Shown one piece after another: positions 52,494-62,222 of a stretch of 64,000 nt of DNA. The notes below the pieces were generated by a model. The model made no database searches, was not told the DNA's origin, and saw nothing but the letters and a program-made list of their open reading frames with translations. This stretch comes from Hybos culiciformis. Lineage: Eukaryota; Arthropoda; Insecta; Diptera; Hybotidae. The stretch spans positions 74,859,524-74,923,523 of the forward strand of contig OZ023273.1 of NCBI GenBank assembly GCA_964007475.1. Reading direction: 5' to 3'. Position 1 is the stretch's first letter. Every line of letters starts with the position of its first letter. Position numbers and translations under genes: made by a program.

Positions 52494-55400
52494 TTAGTCC
52501 TGGTATTTAAATCTACGTTTAAGTTGTGTTTCGTGGTATTTTGTTCGTCTGTTATTACTGTTGTCTACTGTGTAATCTCCAAATTTTTGATATTTATGTA
52601 GTTTTTTGTATTTGGGTTTGTTTTTTATTACAATTCTATTTCTTACTACGTTATCGTTTATTTCATAATTAAAGTCCCGATTTTTATTTAAATTTTGTGT
52701 ACGATCTAATTTTTCTTGATTGAATTTTGTAGCTAAATTTGTAATGTCATTTTTATCAAAGTTTTTAATAATGAAATCAAAAGGGCGAATTTTGGTGGTT
52801 GAGTGAATAGTATTGTTATAAAAAAGTATGGCTTTATGAATTCGTTCGTCAAGTTCCCCTATGTTGGTTTTTTCTGCCTCCATTATGCGTAAATGTTCAT
52901 TCAAGGTGCCGTGCAGTCTTTCTACGTCTGAATTTCCCGTCTTTTTCCCGGCCGTAGTGACGTGTATTTCAATGTTATTGTCTTTTAGGTAAAGGTCTAT
53001 TGCGTTATGTAGTATACATGTCTCGTTATCGTGTACCAATTTCCTCATTTTACCCAAAAACTGAATTCTTTCTTTTAAAGCTTTTAAAATTGAAACCCAA
53101 GTCCTATCGTTTAATTTATGAATATTAGCAAATTTTGAAAATTTATCAATAGTAGTCAAATACATTACATTTCTGTAAGGAAACCAAATGTCGATGTGAA
53201 CGATGTCGTTGATACAATTAGCATTTTCAGTTAATCTAAATGGGATTTTATTTGGGTGGCGATCATGTTTAGCCAAAATACAAATTTCACAATTGTTTAT
53301 CAATTTAGTAATAAAGTGTAATAAATCTGGGAAATAAAATTTTTCTTTTAATTCATTGAATACTTCGGTTATACCTCTATGGTTGTTACGTAAGTGTTCA
53401 TCTTTAATAATAGTTAATAATTTGTCTTCGTCAGTTACGTCCGTTAATTTTAGGTCAGATCTAACTAGTCTAAAGTTATGATGGTTAGGAAAATATTTAA
53501 AAAATAGATTTTCGAATTCGGTAAATAACTCTTTGTTTTCAGAATAAACGCACATCGTAACTTTTTCTATGAGTATTTTTTCCATATAACCGAGCAAATC
53601 TGATGTTTCCTTAATAAGTATAAAATTTTGAATCTTCTTATGTATAATTTTAATGGTATTTTTGGATTTTTCGCCGAAATTTAAATAAATCTGATTTTTG
53701 TAAAAGTTGATGGGCTTGTGGGTTGATTTAATTCTGTCTTTTAAATTATTCTCAATCAAAGAAGTTGAAAGATTTTCGCTATTATAAAGTTCCTGATTAA
53801 TAATTTCCGGGTTTTCGTCTGGTTTGGTATAGCGACTAAGTCCGTCTGCTACTCGATTTTCTTTTCCTCTTACATAGTTGATATTAAAATCATATTCATT
53901 GAGCTTTATTTTCCATCTTTGTAATTTCATATTTGGTTCCTTAAGATTATGAAGCCAAATAAGTGGTTTATGATCGGTACAAATTGTAAACTTTCTCCCG
54001 AACAAGTATACCCTAAAATATTTAACTGCCCAGACAATGGCGAGAAGCTCTTTTTCGATGACCGAATATCTTTTTTCATGATCGTTCAATGTGCGGGACG
54101 CGTAGCATACTGGGTGGCTATTTTGACTTAAAACAGCTCCAATAGCATAATTCGACGCATCAGTCGTTAATAAAAAAGGTTTTTGAAAATCAGGGCTTTT
54201 GAGAACTGGCTCACTAATTAATAACAGCTTGAGTTTGTTGAAAGAAGCTATGTACTCAGGATCACATACATTAATTTTGGGATCCTTTTTCAAGTATTTA
54301 ATGATGGGATAAGCTACCCGTGCATAGTCTTTTATAAATTTTCTGTAATAGCCGGTTATACCAAGGAATTGTTGTATTTCCTTAATAGTCGTTGGTAGTT
54401 TTAAATTTTTAATACTTTCAAATTTTCTATAATCAGGTTTTATACCTTCGTCAGAAATAATGTGTCCTAGATAGTCAGTAGTCTCGTCAGCAAAACTGCA
54501 TTTGTCGATTTGTATTTTTAAATTTGTTTCTCTTAATCTCTGTAAAATTTTTTTGAGTGATAGTAAATGTTCTTCAAAGCTGGTCGAAAAAATTAAAATG
54601 TCGTCAAGATAAACTACACAAATTTTGTTAATGTAATCTTCGAGAATTCTATTCATTAACCGTTGGAAAGTTGAAGGAGCATTTTTCAACCCGAAAGGCA
54701 TGCGTACGAATTCGTAGTGCCCGGTTGCAATGGAAAAAGCCGTTTTTGCTCGATCTTCTGGAGCAACTTCCAGTTGGTGAAAACCTTTAGCTAAATCGAT
54801 TTTCGAAAAATAAGTGCATTTACCGAGTTTGTCAAATATTTCGTCAATGTTGGGAAGTGGGAATCTATCATCTATAGTCTGTTCGTTGAGTTTTCGATAG
54901 TCAATCACTATTCTAAATTTTTGTTTTCCTGAATTGTCAGGTTTTTTAGGTACAACCCATATTGGGGCGTTATAAGGACTATCGCTAGGAACTATAATTT
55001 TTTGCTCAAGCATTTCTTTAATTTGTCTGTCTACTTCTTCTCTATGTATTTCGGGATATCGGTATAATTTGGAAAAAATGGGGGTATCAATTTTGGTCTT
55101 AATGTGGTGTTTAATTTCGTTGGTAAATGTCAACCTATTTCCTTCAGAAAAAAATAAATCTTGATAATTGCTTAAAACGGTTTTCAATTTCATTGTGTCA
55201 CTTTCGTTTTGGTGTTTTGGGAAAATGTTTATAGGGATGGTTCCATTATAAGTTTCATTACTGAATATATTGGAAGAGTCAGAATTAGAGAATTTTTGAT
55301 GGTAACATTCTTCATCTAAATTAAGGAAAAAAGGGAGAGTCGCATGTCGAGTGTGTAATAGTCTATTTTTATAGTCAATAACTGCTTCTAAGTCAACTAA

Positions 55401-55640
55401 AATATTGTTTCCTATTAATCCATCGAAGTTTGTATGAAATTTATATTCTAGGAAAGTTACGAAATGATCTTTGTTTTCATTAAATTCTTTAAACATTGGT
55501 ATTTTATAGATAGCGGTAGTCTCAATGTTTCTATTTAAAACTTTCAAAGGTATGTTGTTAACATTAAGTCTCCATTTTGGGTTACAGAGGTTTGGGTTTA
55601 TTATACTACTTTCTGCACCACTATCGATTATAAATTTCAT
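52494..55640 (-). CDS. pol: Pol polyprotein of the errantivirus
   Basis: This is an uninterrupted 1048-residue frame. Domains in order: retropepsin (FIIDSGAESS, Asp at residue 6), reverse transcriptase (FRIVIDYRKLN at about 244, catalytic YLDD at about 342), RNase H (TTDASNYAIGA at about 492, TDHKPL at about 560), the integrase zinc site (H-H-C-C about 750-790) and the DDE core (VHIDIW about 813, VHDNET about 870, DVERLHG about 903). The protease begins at the first methionine, so the true product may start upstream by frameshift from gag, which overlaps. No lesion was seen. Confidence 0.95.
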   Translation of the reverse strand: MKFIIDSGAESSIINPNLCNPKWRLNVNNIPLKVLNRNIETTAIYKIPMFKEFNENKDHFVTFLEYKFHTNFDGLIGNNILVDLEAVIDYKNRLLHTRHATLPFFLNLDEECYHQKFSNSDSSNIFSNETYNGTIPINIFPKHQNESDTMKLKTVLSNYQDLFFSEGNRLTFTNEIKHHIKTKIDTPIFSKLYRYPEIHREEVDRQIKEMLEQKIIVPSDSPYNAPIWVVPKKPDNSGKQKFRIVIDYRKLNEQTIDDRFPLPNIDEIFDKLGKCTYFSKIDLAKGFHQLEVAPEDRAKTAFSIATGHYEFVRMPFGLKNAPSTFQRLMNRILEDYINKICVVYLDDILIFSTSFEEHLLSLKKILQRLRETNLKIQIDKCSFADETTDYLGHIISDEGIKPDYRKFESIKNLKLPTTIKEIQQFLGITGYYRKFIKDYARVAYPIIKYLKKDPKINVCDPEYIASFNKLKLLLISEPVLKSPDFQKPFLLTTDASNYAIGAVLSQNSHPVCYASRTLNDHEKRYSVIEKELLAIVWAVKYFRVYLFGRKFTICTDHKPLIWLHNLKEPNMKLQRWKIKLNEYDFNINYVRGKENRVADGLSRYTKPDENPEIINQELYNSENLSTSLIENNLKDRIKSTHKPINFYKNQIYLNFGEKSKNTIKIIHKKIQNFILIKETSDLLGYMEKILIEKVTMCVYSENKELFTEFENLFFKYFPNHHNFRLVRSDLKLTDVTDEDKLLTIIKDEHLRNNHRGITEVFNELKEKFYFPDLLHFITKLINNCEICILAKHDRHPNKIPFRLTENANCINDIVHIDIWFPYRNVMYLTTIDKFSKFANIHKLNDRTWVSILKALKERIQFLGKMRKLVHDNETCILHNAIDLYLKDNNIEIHVTTAGKKTGNSDVERLHGTLNEHLRIMEAEKTNIGELDERIHKAILFYNNTIHSTTKIRPFDFIIKNFDKNDITNLATKFNQEKLDRTQNLNKNRDFNYEINDNVVRNRIVIKNKPKYKKLHKYQKFGDYTVDNSNNRRTKYHETQLKRRFKYQD

Positions 55641-55663
55641 ATCTCCTTTTGGGGATTTTAGTA

Positions 55664-56965
55664 CTATATATGGTAGTCGTTTGAGGCCTGGTCTTGAAAA
55701 TTTGATTGGAAATTTGATTGAAAGTCGGAGATGGGTTCTTCGAAATTATTTTGTAGGCCTTCGTAAAAATTTTGTTGTTCGAAAGTATTGGGTTGTTCAA
55801 AAGTATTGGGTTGTTCAAAAGTATTGGGTTGTTCAAAAGTATTCAGTTGTTCGTCAAAAGTTTTAGAATTTTCGTTTACTGTAATGTCCATTGGTTCGAC
55901 TCTGTCTCTCATATTCAGGTTCCTGTTATTGTTGTTGTTCGTATTTGTATTAAACCGATTAATATTATTAAGTTGTTGATTGGGAAAATATTGGTTTCCG
56001 TGGAAAAAAGGATAATTATTATTATTAGGTGTGTTGAATCGATTCTGTTGAAAATTATTACTATTGTTTGGTTGGTTCGAAATATTGTTACGATTATTAC
56101 TGAAACTATGGTTAATGTTGGAATTATTTTGAACGAGATTGTTTCTATTAAAATTTTGTTGATAATTAGAGTTAGAATGAAAACGTTGATTAAAATTATT
56201 GTTACTATTATTTTCGTTAGGTCTGTAATTATTTCCGTTCATATTCCGATAATAAGTATTATTATGGCTAAAACCGTTTCTATTAGTATTGTATTGGTTG
56301 GTATTGTATTGGTTAGTATTTCCGTTAAAATTTAATTTATTCTCTGTATTCCGAGTTTCATTGATTTTTCGATTTGTGTTCATAAAATTTCTCGGGCTTG
56401 CGTTTTGTGTATTCTGACAGTACCCTAGGTCGTTGAGCAATTTGTAGGCGTCATTCAATGTTGCAGGATTTCTGCATTCCACAATGTTCTTCGCCAATGG
56501 TGGCAAATTCGATGTAAAATGTTGTAACGCGAGTCTTCTGTTGGTTGCTAAATTGTCAGGAGTTGCGTTTTCCGACAATTAAAGAGAATTATTGAGTCTA
56601 CATAATAATAAGTTAATGTCTGAATAGAAAGTTTCAATGTTTCCGTTACAGCGCATCATGCGTAATTCGTCAAGTAATTTTGTCATAGAAGTTTGTTCAC
56701 CGTGATTTGTAACTAAAGCCGTCTTAATGTCATTCCAAGTAAGGTCAGAACCTGCTTTTATAATGGTTTCCCTAGCGGGCCCTATTATTTTATCTAGGAT
56801 GTATCCTTTAGCAACGTTTCTAGATGCTTCTGGGATTGCATTTATTAAGGCTTGTAAGGCTTCTATTCTTCCAATAAAAAGAGTTAGGCTATATTTATCA
56901 CCAGAATACGGAGATATATAACTAATTTGTTTTGCCAAATTATTTAAAAGTTCTTGTCCTTCCAT
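55664..56965 (-). pseudogene. gag: Gag of the errantivirus with one in-frame stop
   Basis: One continuous frame of about 434 codons is interrupted by TAA at 56579-56581. The first 128 residues (MEGQELLNNLAKQISYISPY) and the next part (from 56578) give a typical errantivirus capsid. The C-terminal half is Asn-rich with Arg/Tyr (YNTNRNGFSHNN, NNRNLN) and lacks a zinc knuckle. It ends in four tandem copies of the short motif EQPNTF. The other genes of this element have no visible lesion, so this stop is the main defect. Confidence 0.9.
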
Positions 56966-58055
56966 TTCCGAAATTTTTGGTACAAACTTATTCCTAGATA
57001 ATTATCAATAACAAAATAATTACTTTTTAATCGAATAATAAAAAAAAATATGATTATTACAAAAAATAGTGATAAACAAAGTAAAATTTTGAATCCAAAT
57101 TGCTAAAATAAAAATAACTAAACTTACGTAACTTAACTTAAAAATTTTCGCCTGTTTAAATTTTCGATGTGTTTGTGGTCTTCTTGAATGCGTGGATTTG
57201 TTGATTGATGAGATTTCTGCTTCAATGATTTTAAATTTAATTTCTTATTTATAGATTTGTTTAATTATAAAAATTTAGATTTTATGGTAAGTTTTATCGG
57301 AATTTTTATTTTAAATTTTTTTTTTCAAAAATTTTAATTTTATTTTAATTTATAGGAATTTACTTTACAATGAAAAATTTTTTTTTTTTCAAATAGTTTT
57401 CTCAAATTTTAATGGTTTTAGATTTTAATAATTATTTATTTAATTTAATATTAATTTCTTTTTTATTGTCACTTTTTCTTTTCAATTAAATTCTCAATAA
57501 TATCTTATTTATTCTTAATTTTTTCAAAATTTTTCAATTAAATACTTTAATTGTTTAAATACTTTCTCAATAATTTCTTATTTATTCTCAATTTTTCCAG
57601 TTAAATACTTTAAATTCTCAATAAAATTCTCAATAATTTATTATTTATTCTCAATCTTTTCAATTAAATATTCAATAAAAATTTGTTACTTTTTTTTTTC
57701 GTTATTCGTTATTATGAATTTTTTCTTCAGAGATAAAAATTATTTTTTCAATAATTTTACTTATTTTTATTTATTTATTAATATTTGTAGCAAAATTTAA
57801 ATTTTAATTAATTTACTTATTGTTAAACTTTTTATAGAGATTGAATTTATTTTTTCAATAATTACCAAATCTCTATCTTCTAACTTAAAATTTTTATTTT
57901 TTCAATAAAAATTATATTATTTCTTACGATTAAAAAATTTTTTATTTTTTCAATAAAAATTAATTTTTTCCAATTATTTTTTCAATAATTTTAATAAAAA
58001 ATTTAAAATACTATTTTTTTTTTTTTATAACTAAAAAAAATTTTAAAAAAAAAAT
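56966..58055 (-). other. Leader of the errantivirus, AT-rich
   Basis: About 1.1 kb lies between the primer site and gag. It is made of repeated, diverged TTTTTCAATAATTT and AATTCTCAATAATTTCTTAT phrases (57460-57990), so it is of low complexity. No ORF was recognised. Confidence 0.7.
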
Positions 58056-58072
58056 CTTCACCGACTGCGCCA
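58053..58072 (-). promoter_or_regulatory. Primer-binding site of the errantivirus
   Basis: TGGCGCAGTCGGTGAAGA on the minus strand directly follows the 5' LTR. TGGCGCAGTCGGTAG is the tRNA-Ser-type primer site known from 17.6, 297 and other errantiviruses. Confidence 0.9.
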
Positions 58073-58378
58073 AAAATAAAACAACTAATTTGTTTGAATT
58101 CCTCTTCAGAACTAACTTTATTTTTATTCCAGATTTAAATTTTAAGTACAGTTTTAGATTTTTTAGTTTCGAAATAAGATCTTCTAGTTTTATCTACTTT
58201 TCTTTGTTTTAGTTCACACAGAACTTATTACATTGAAAAAGATAAGAGAAAGCTTAATTGGCATTTTATTACTTCAAAATTAATTCAATTTGAATTAATT
58301 TTGTTTTTTTTAAAGAATTTATTTTACAAAACTGTTTTAAATCAAATATGATTTTATGTTCAACCCCATTATATAACT
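58072..58378 (-). repeat. 5' LTR of the errantivirus
   Basis: This is a 307-bp partner of 50628-50938. On the minus strand it starts AGTTATATAATGGGGTTGAA. One substitution separates the pair (C/G at about 58153), besides the rearranged phrase GGGGTTGAA. One-base uncertainty exists at the inner edge because of an A-run. Confidence 0.95.
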
Positions 58379-58395
58379 ATATGAATTTTTTATAG

Positions 58396-58628
58396 ACTGT
58401 CCACTACAGACTTAGAAAACATTAGTATATTAATTTCTCAAGTTTTCGAGGGAGAAATACCAGCTACGTTTTATCAAAAATACTGTCAAGGACGACACGC
58501 TTCTGGAAAATTGCACGACGCTTATAATAATTATCGCCATACTTTAGCTCAAGTTGGTGTCATTAGTCGACGTTCAAAATCAAAATCTAAAACTCCAGCT
58601 TCTGTTACAAAATTGAATTTAGATAATG
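58396..58628 (+). pseudogene. Exon 4 of the multi-exon pseudogene
   Basis: After TTTTTTATAG it is open throughout: LSTTDLENISILISQVFEGE, FYQKYCQGRHASGKLHDAYN, NYRHTLAQVGVISRRSKSK. It ends at a GTAATT donor in phase 1. This is one of the most gene-like pieces of the window. Confidence 0.75.
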
Positions 58629-58698
58629 GTAATTTAAGTGATTGTTAGTAATAATAACATATATTAATTTGTATTATATTTATTATTTTCAATTCCAG

Positions 58699-58877
58699 AT
58701 AACCTTGATGAAAACATTTTGGAAGAGTTGTCTACACAAGTTGATGTTTCATTTTTACTAATTCAAAAGTGGAAAAGTAGCTACAAAATCCGACAAAGAT
58801 TATTAGAAAGCAATCTAAGCACCGTAGATTATATAAAAAAATTTTCTGCTTTAGAACAAGGGGATGGATTTAAATTA
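58699..58877 (+). pseudogene. Exon 5 of the multi-exon pseudogene
   Basis: After TTCCAG, phase 1 gives NLDENILEELSTQVDVSFLL and IQKWKSSYKIRQRLLESN, then ALEQGDGFKL, open to a GTAAGA donor in phase 0. Confidence 0.75.
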
Positions 58878-58938
58878 GTAAGAATTTATTGTTTCTATTA
58901 TTAATTTTTAAACTTGCTATTTTTCTATTTTGATCTAG

Positions 58939-59085
58939 CTCCTTAGTGACGCTACAAACAAATATGAAAAAGAGCTGCAACTGAATTTTTCTGAAAATTT
59001 TTTATCATTAGTATTAAAAAAAAATGTAGGAAAAAAAATGAAAATATTGCTTATATTATAAAGCTTATTGACAACGAAACAAATG
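58939..59085 (+). pseudogene. Exon 6 of the multi-exon pseudogene, frameshifted
   Basis: After TGATCTAG, phase 0 gives LLSDATNKYEKELQLNFSEN and then an A-rich stretch. The rest (NENIAYIIKLIDNETN) is in another frame. The shift lies in one of two A-runs at about 59016-59038, so an assembly error is possible. The donor GTATTA is in the phase needed by exon 7 only in the second frame. Confidence 0.65.
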
Positions 59086-59155
59086 GTATTATTTACATGA
59101 TAATATATTTCTATTTATTTTATTTTTTATCTTTAAACTTATTTGTTTTTTCCAG

Positions 59156-59286
59156 TCACAAACAAGAACGCCGTATCTTTGATGCTTCTTCCTTATCTTT
59201 TTCCAACTTCTGACAAAAAAGGAAATAAAGAAATTAAAAAACCATCAAAAATTGAAGTTGCTGAAACTTTCATATTGCATTATTCT
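59156..59286 (+). pseudogene. Exon 7 of the multi-exon pseudogene
   Basis: After TTTTTCCAG, phase 1 gives TNKNAVSLMLLPYLFPTSDK and KPSKIEVAETFILH, to a GTAAAT donor in phase 0. The following intron carries a foldback MITE. Confidence 0.7.
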
Positions 59287-59329
59287 GTAAATTGTTCTGT
59301 AATTTGTTCATGCATTATTTTGATATTAT

Positions 59330-59870
59330 ATTTAGGTGAAATGATTAGGCTGATTTTTTTAACAGTATCGGTTTTTTAATAATTTTGATTTTTATTTAAA
59401 TTTTTAAATTTTCTTTTACATTAGTCAAATATTTCGACCTAGGTTGTGGTCATCATCAGGGAAATTTTATTTAATTTAATTTTAAATACGTCACATTACT
59501 TTGAATTAAAATTATAAGAATAAATAAATTAAAATACAAACACAAAAAAATAATGAATAAACCATATAACATATTTTAAATTAAAAATGTTTAAAAATGT
59601 ATCTAAACATGGCACAAATTAAAGTATCACAAATTAAAGTATTTATTTATTTGTGTTTGTATTTTTATTTTATCTATTTCTTCTTATAATATTAATTGAA
59701 AGTAATGTGATGTATTTAAAATTAAATTAAGTAAAATTTCCCTGATGACGAGCACAACCTAGGTTGAAATATTTGACTAATGTAAAAGAAAATTTCATAA
59801 TTTAAATAAAAATCAAAATTATTAAAAAACCGATACGGTTAAAAAATCAGCCTAATCATTCCACCTAAAT
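59330..59870. mobile_element. Foldback MITE with ~230-bp arms in the last intron
   Basis: TTTAGGTGAAATGATTAGGC at the left and GCCTAATCATTCCACCTAAA at the right are inverted. The complementarity continues through CAACCTAGGTTG-like blocks and CAAACACAAA for over 200 bp with mismatches. It is non-coding. A target duplication could not be settled. Confidence 0.85.
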
Positions 59871-59934
59871 TTAATTAAAGTGACGGAATATTCAATTCAT
59901 ATAATTTTTATATTACTTACCTTATTTGTTTTAG

Positions 59935-60336
59935 ACTTGTGCTGATGCTGATTCTGGCTTGAGAGCCTTTTACAAAAAATTAGAGAAAGCAAAAGAAGCT
60001 GTTCAACCAATATTAGTTTTTATTGGTTCACCAGTTAAACACACCTGGGTGATTGTGGGTCAAAGTACATATTTACCAATATTATACATGCTGTATGCCT
60101 GTATGTAAGCTTATCTAGCACTAAACATCAAATATCCAAAACAATCGGAAAAGGTTTCGACATTTTTACAAAAATATTTATTTAATATTTCTACACCATA
60201 TGATTCAATCGATGCTACCCTTAACGTGGACACATGGCATGAATTGCGACTCACAATAAATACGTTCGTTTTTATAGACAATATTTTAAATTTACAATAT
60301 TATTTAATCAAGAATATCAATAATGGAGTCAATTAA
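59935..60336 (+). pseudogene. Exon 8 (last) of the multi-exon pseudogene
   Basis: After TTGTTTTAG, phase 0 gives LEKAKEAVQPILVFIGSPVK and TYLPILYMLYACM, a TAA at 60106-60108, then in the same frame AYLALNIKYPKQSEKVSTFL and QKYLFNISTPYDSIDATLNV, ending at TAA 60334-60336. AATAAA lies at 60350-60355. The VxxFxQKYxFxIxTxYD motif is the part that recalls the uncharacterised insect family. Confidence 0.75.
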
Positions 60337-60360
60337 ATGTTTTCATTGTAATAAATGGTT

Positions 60361-60899
60361 ATAACAATGCATATATCTATTTCAACATAAATTTTCATTA
60401 TATTTTATTTTTGTAATTTTTTTAATTTTTTTCATACTTTCAACTTGCAATTTTTATTTTCAACTTGCAACTCTCAACTTTCATGTTTAAATATTGTGCC
60501 TACTAAAAATACTAATGTGCCTACTATAAAATTGTTGTCAGCCACTAATAGAAAAACTACAAATGTAGTTTTCATTAATTTTTTTCTTGTAGTATTATGC
60601 GCGTCGCACTTAAAAATTGTTTAAAAGCGCAGTAATTAAACATAAAATTTGAGAGTTTATCTTTTGCATCCGATCAGTGAACAGTATTGGTCCTTTTCGG
60701 TACTCAAGAAAAAAACTATTTGTAGAGTAAAATTTTGGTCAGAGATTTAAATTTCTTTTTAATTTGCTTTAAGTAATTATTAATTTTGCCTGCTTTTATA
60801 AATTTTTTTTATTATTAATAAAGATCATTGTTTATAAAAATAAACAAATTATTGGTTATTTTGGTAAGAAAAATAAGAAAAGGAAAGCAGGTGTTACAA
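60361..60899 (+). repeat. 5' LTR of element C
   Basis: This is 539 bp from ATAACAATGC to TTACAA. It differs from the 3' LTR by few substitutions and an extra GGAAAGCAGGT near its end. AATAAAG near 60820 is a plausible polyadenylation signal. Confidence 0.92.
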
Positions 60900-60900
60900 T

Positions 60901-61085
60901 TGGCGCCCAACTAGTGACTCGAATCAACATAGAGCATCAGTCACCGAGCCCAACTAGTGACTCGAATCAACATAGAGCATCAGTCACCGAATCCAACTAG
61001 TGACTCGAATCAACATAAACCATCAGTCACCGAACCAAACTAGTGACTTGAATTTGAATTATACAGATTATCAGTCGCAGAGAAT
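60901..61085 (+). repeat. Primer site and four 43-bp leader repeats of element C
   Basis: TGGCGCCCAACTAGTGACTC starts one base after the LTR; TGGCGCCCAAC is a tRNA-Lys-type primer site. The same CCAACTAGTGACTCGAATCA, followed by ACATAGAGCATCAGTCACCG, then repeats three more times with growing divergence (third ATCC, fourth AACC start). The primer site is therefore the first unit of the array. Confidence 0.9.
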
Positions 61086-61091
61086 CCAATC

Positions 61092-62222
61092 GTGGACCTT
61101 AGAAGTGGAAAGAAACTAGAAAGCAAAATGGCACAATTCACAGCCGAGCAGTTCCAGCAGATATTGCAGAAAATGGGAGAAGTTCAGTCCAACGGCGCCT
61201 CATTTGCCAGTTGCACGGCCAGATTCAATGGAGCAAGAGATCCCCTGAAGTTACAGGAGTTCATCACGGCAATAACCATTTTCAAGGAAATTCAGAAAAT
61301 TTCCGATGCTAATGCACTTAAAGGATTGCCATTAGTACTGGAGGATTACGCAGCAACATAGTGGCAAGGTGTGAAAGGTGAAGCCACGACATTCGATCAA
61401 GCCGTCCAACTATTTAAAGGAGCATTTGCACCAAGAAGACCAGCTTGGAGGGTATATCTTGAAATCTTCGAAAAGAGCCAAGCAAAGAAGGAGCCAACTG
61501 ATGAATTCATTTGCAAAAAGAGGTCATTATTTGCAGAGCTTTCAGATACATTGGCTGAGAAAATCCAGATCAATATTATATTTGGGTTACTCCACATTAA
61601 TATTAGAGAAAAAATCAATAGAGATGACATCACCACTTTTAAAGATCTACTCACTAAAGCTAGAAATATAGAGCTTCATTTTGCAGAAATTGAAGTAAGT
61701 AAAAAACCCATTCCACAATTGCCAACCAATGATGGAACAAGTCAGGAAAGGGAAAGAAAAAGATGTTCTTTCTGTCGCAAATATGACCACACAGTGGATG
61801 TTTGCAGGAAAAAGGAGGATAAAGAAAAACCAGAGACAACATCATCCGAACCAGCAGCTACCATGTCTACAACAAAAACAACTATTTCGTGTTACGGTTG
61901 TGGCTCAGCTGGTTTCTATAGATCAAATTGCCCAACATGTTCAAATCGAAAAATCAACAGTCCAGCTCCACTTGATTTCAACTCAGTTGCATCAACAATC
62001 GGAAGAGATGTTCCGCTGATAAAAATCCAAATTTTAGGGAAAAATGGAACGGCATATTTGAATACGGCTGCCAGAACCAGTGTTGCCAGTACGAGCTTAT
62101 TTAAATGCATGACGGACTATGGTTGTTCTTTCCAGAAGGTGCAAGCGGACATTACACTTGCATTTGTAAGAAAAAACAAATGCTCACCACAATTACAGAT
62201 GTTATTATTGGCAATCGATTGA
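61092..62222 (+). pseudogene. gag: Gag and start of protease of element C, one stop
   Basis: The frame starts at 61092 (MDLRSGKKLESKMAQF) and has TAG at 61359-61361. After it, in the same frame, come capsid residues and two CCHC boxes: CSFCRKYDHTVDVC is complete, while CYGCGSAGFYRSNC has Phe where His should be. Then the retropepsin N-terminus appears as YLNTAARTSVAS, in which the catalytic Asp is replaced by Asn. The frame ends at 62222, and the rest of the protease continues in another frame. Confidence 0.88.

Larger units (their letters stand above)
50628..58378 (-). mobile_element. Errantivirus (Ty3/gypsy with env), near intact, paired LTRs
   Basis: The LTRs 50628-50938 and 58072-58378 differ by one substitution and a small rearrangement. 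ATAT is duplicated at 50624-50627 and 58379-58382. Minus-strand order: 5' LTR, primer site TGGCGCAGTCGG, gag, pol, env, polypurine tract, 3' LTR. This is the plan of Drosophila 17.6, 297 and gypsy, endogenous retroviruses of insects. pol and env are uninterrupted; gag has one in-frame stop. It lies antisense in an intron of the multi-exon pseudogene. Confidence 0.97.
43791..60336 (+). pseudogene. Multi-exon gene of an uncharacterised family, broken
   Basis: Eight exon-like pieces with matching phases and GT/AG borders can be chained. The order is 43791-44004, 50211-about 50391, 50430-50576, 58396-58628, 58699-58877, 58939-59085, 59156-59286, 59935-60336. AATAAA follows at 60350. The protein would have about 500 residues: a short N-terminal part, a helical middle and a conserved C-terminus. 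From memory it resembles multi-exon, multi-copy insect proteins annotated as uncharacterised or SAMD3-like. Lesions: TGA in exon 1, TAA near the end of exon 2, frameshift in exon 6, TAA in exon 8. Most of its introns are transposons. Confidence 0.72.

Noticed and set aside
55772..56335. 187-residue plus-strand frame opposite errantivirus gag
   Set aside because: It is the antisense of the Asn-rich Gag tail; V/I-rich composition results from complementing AAT/AAC codons.
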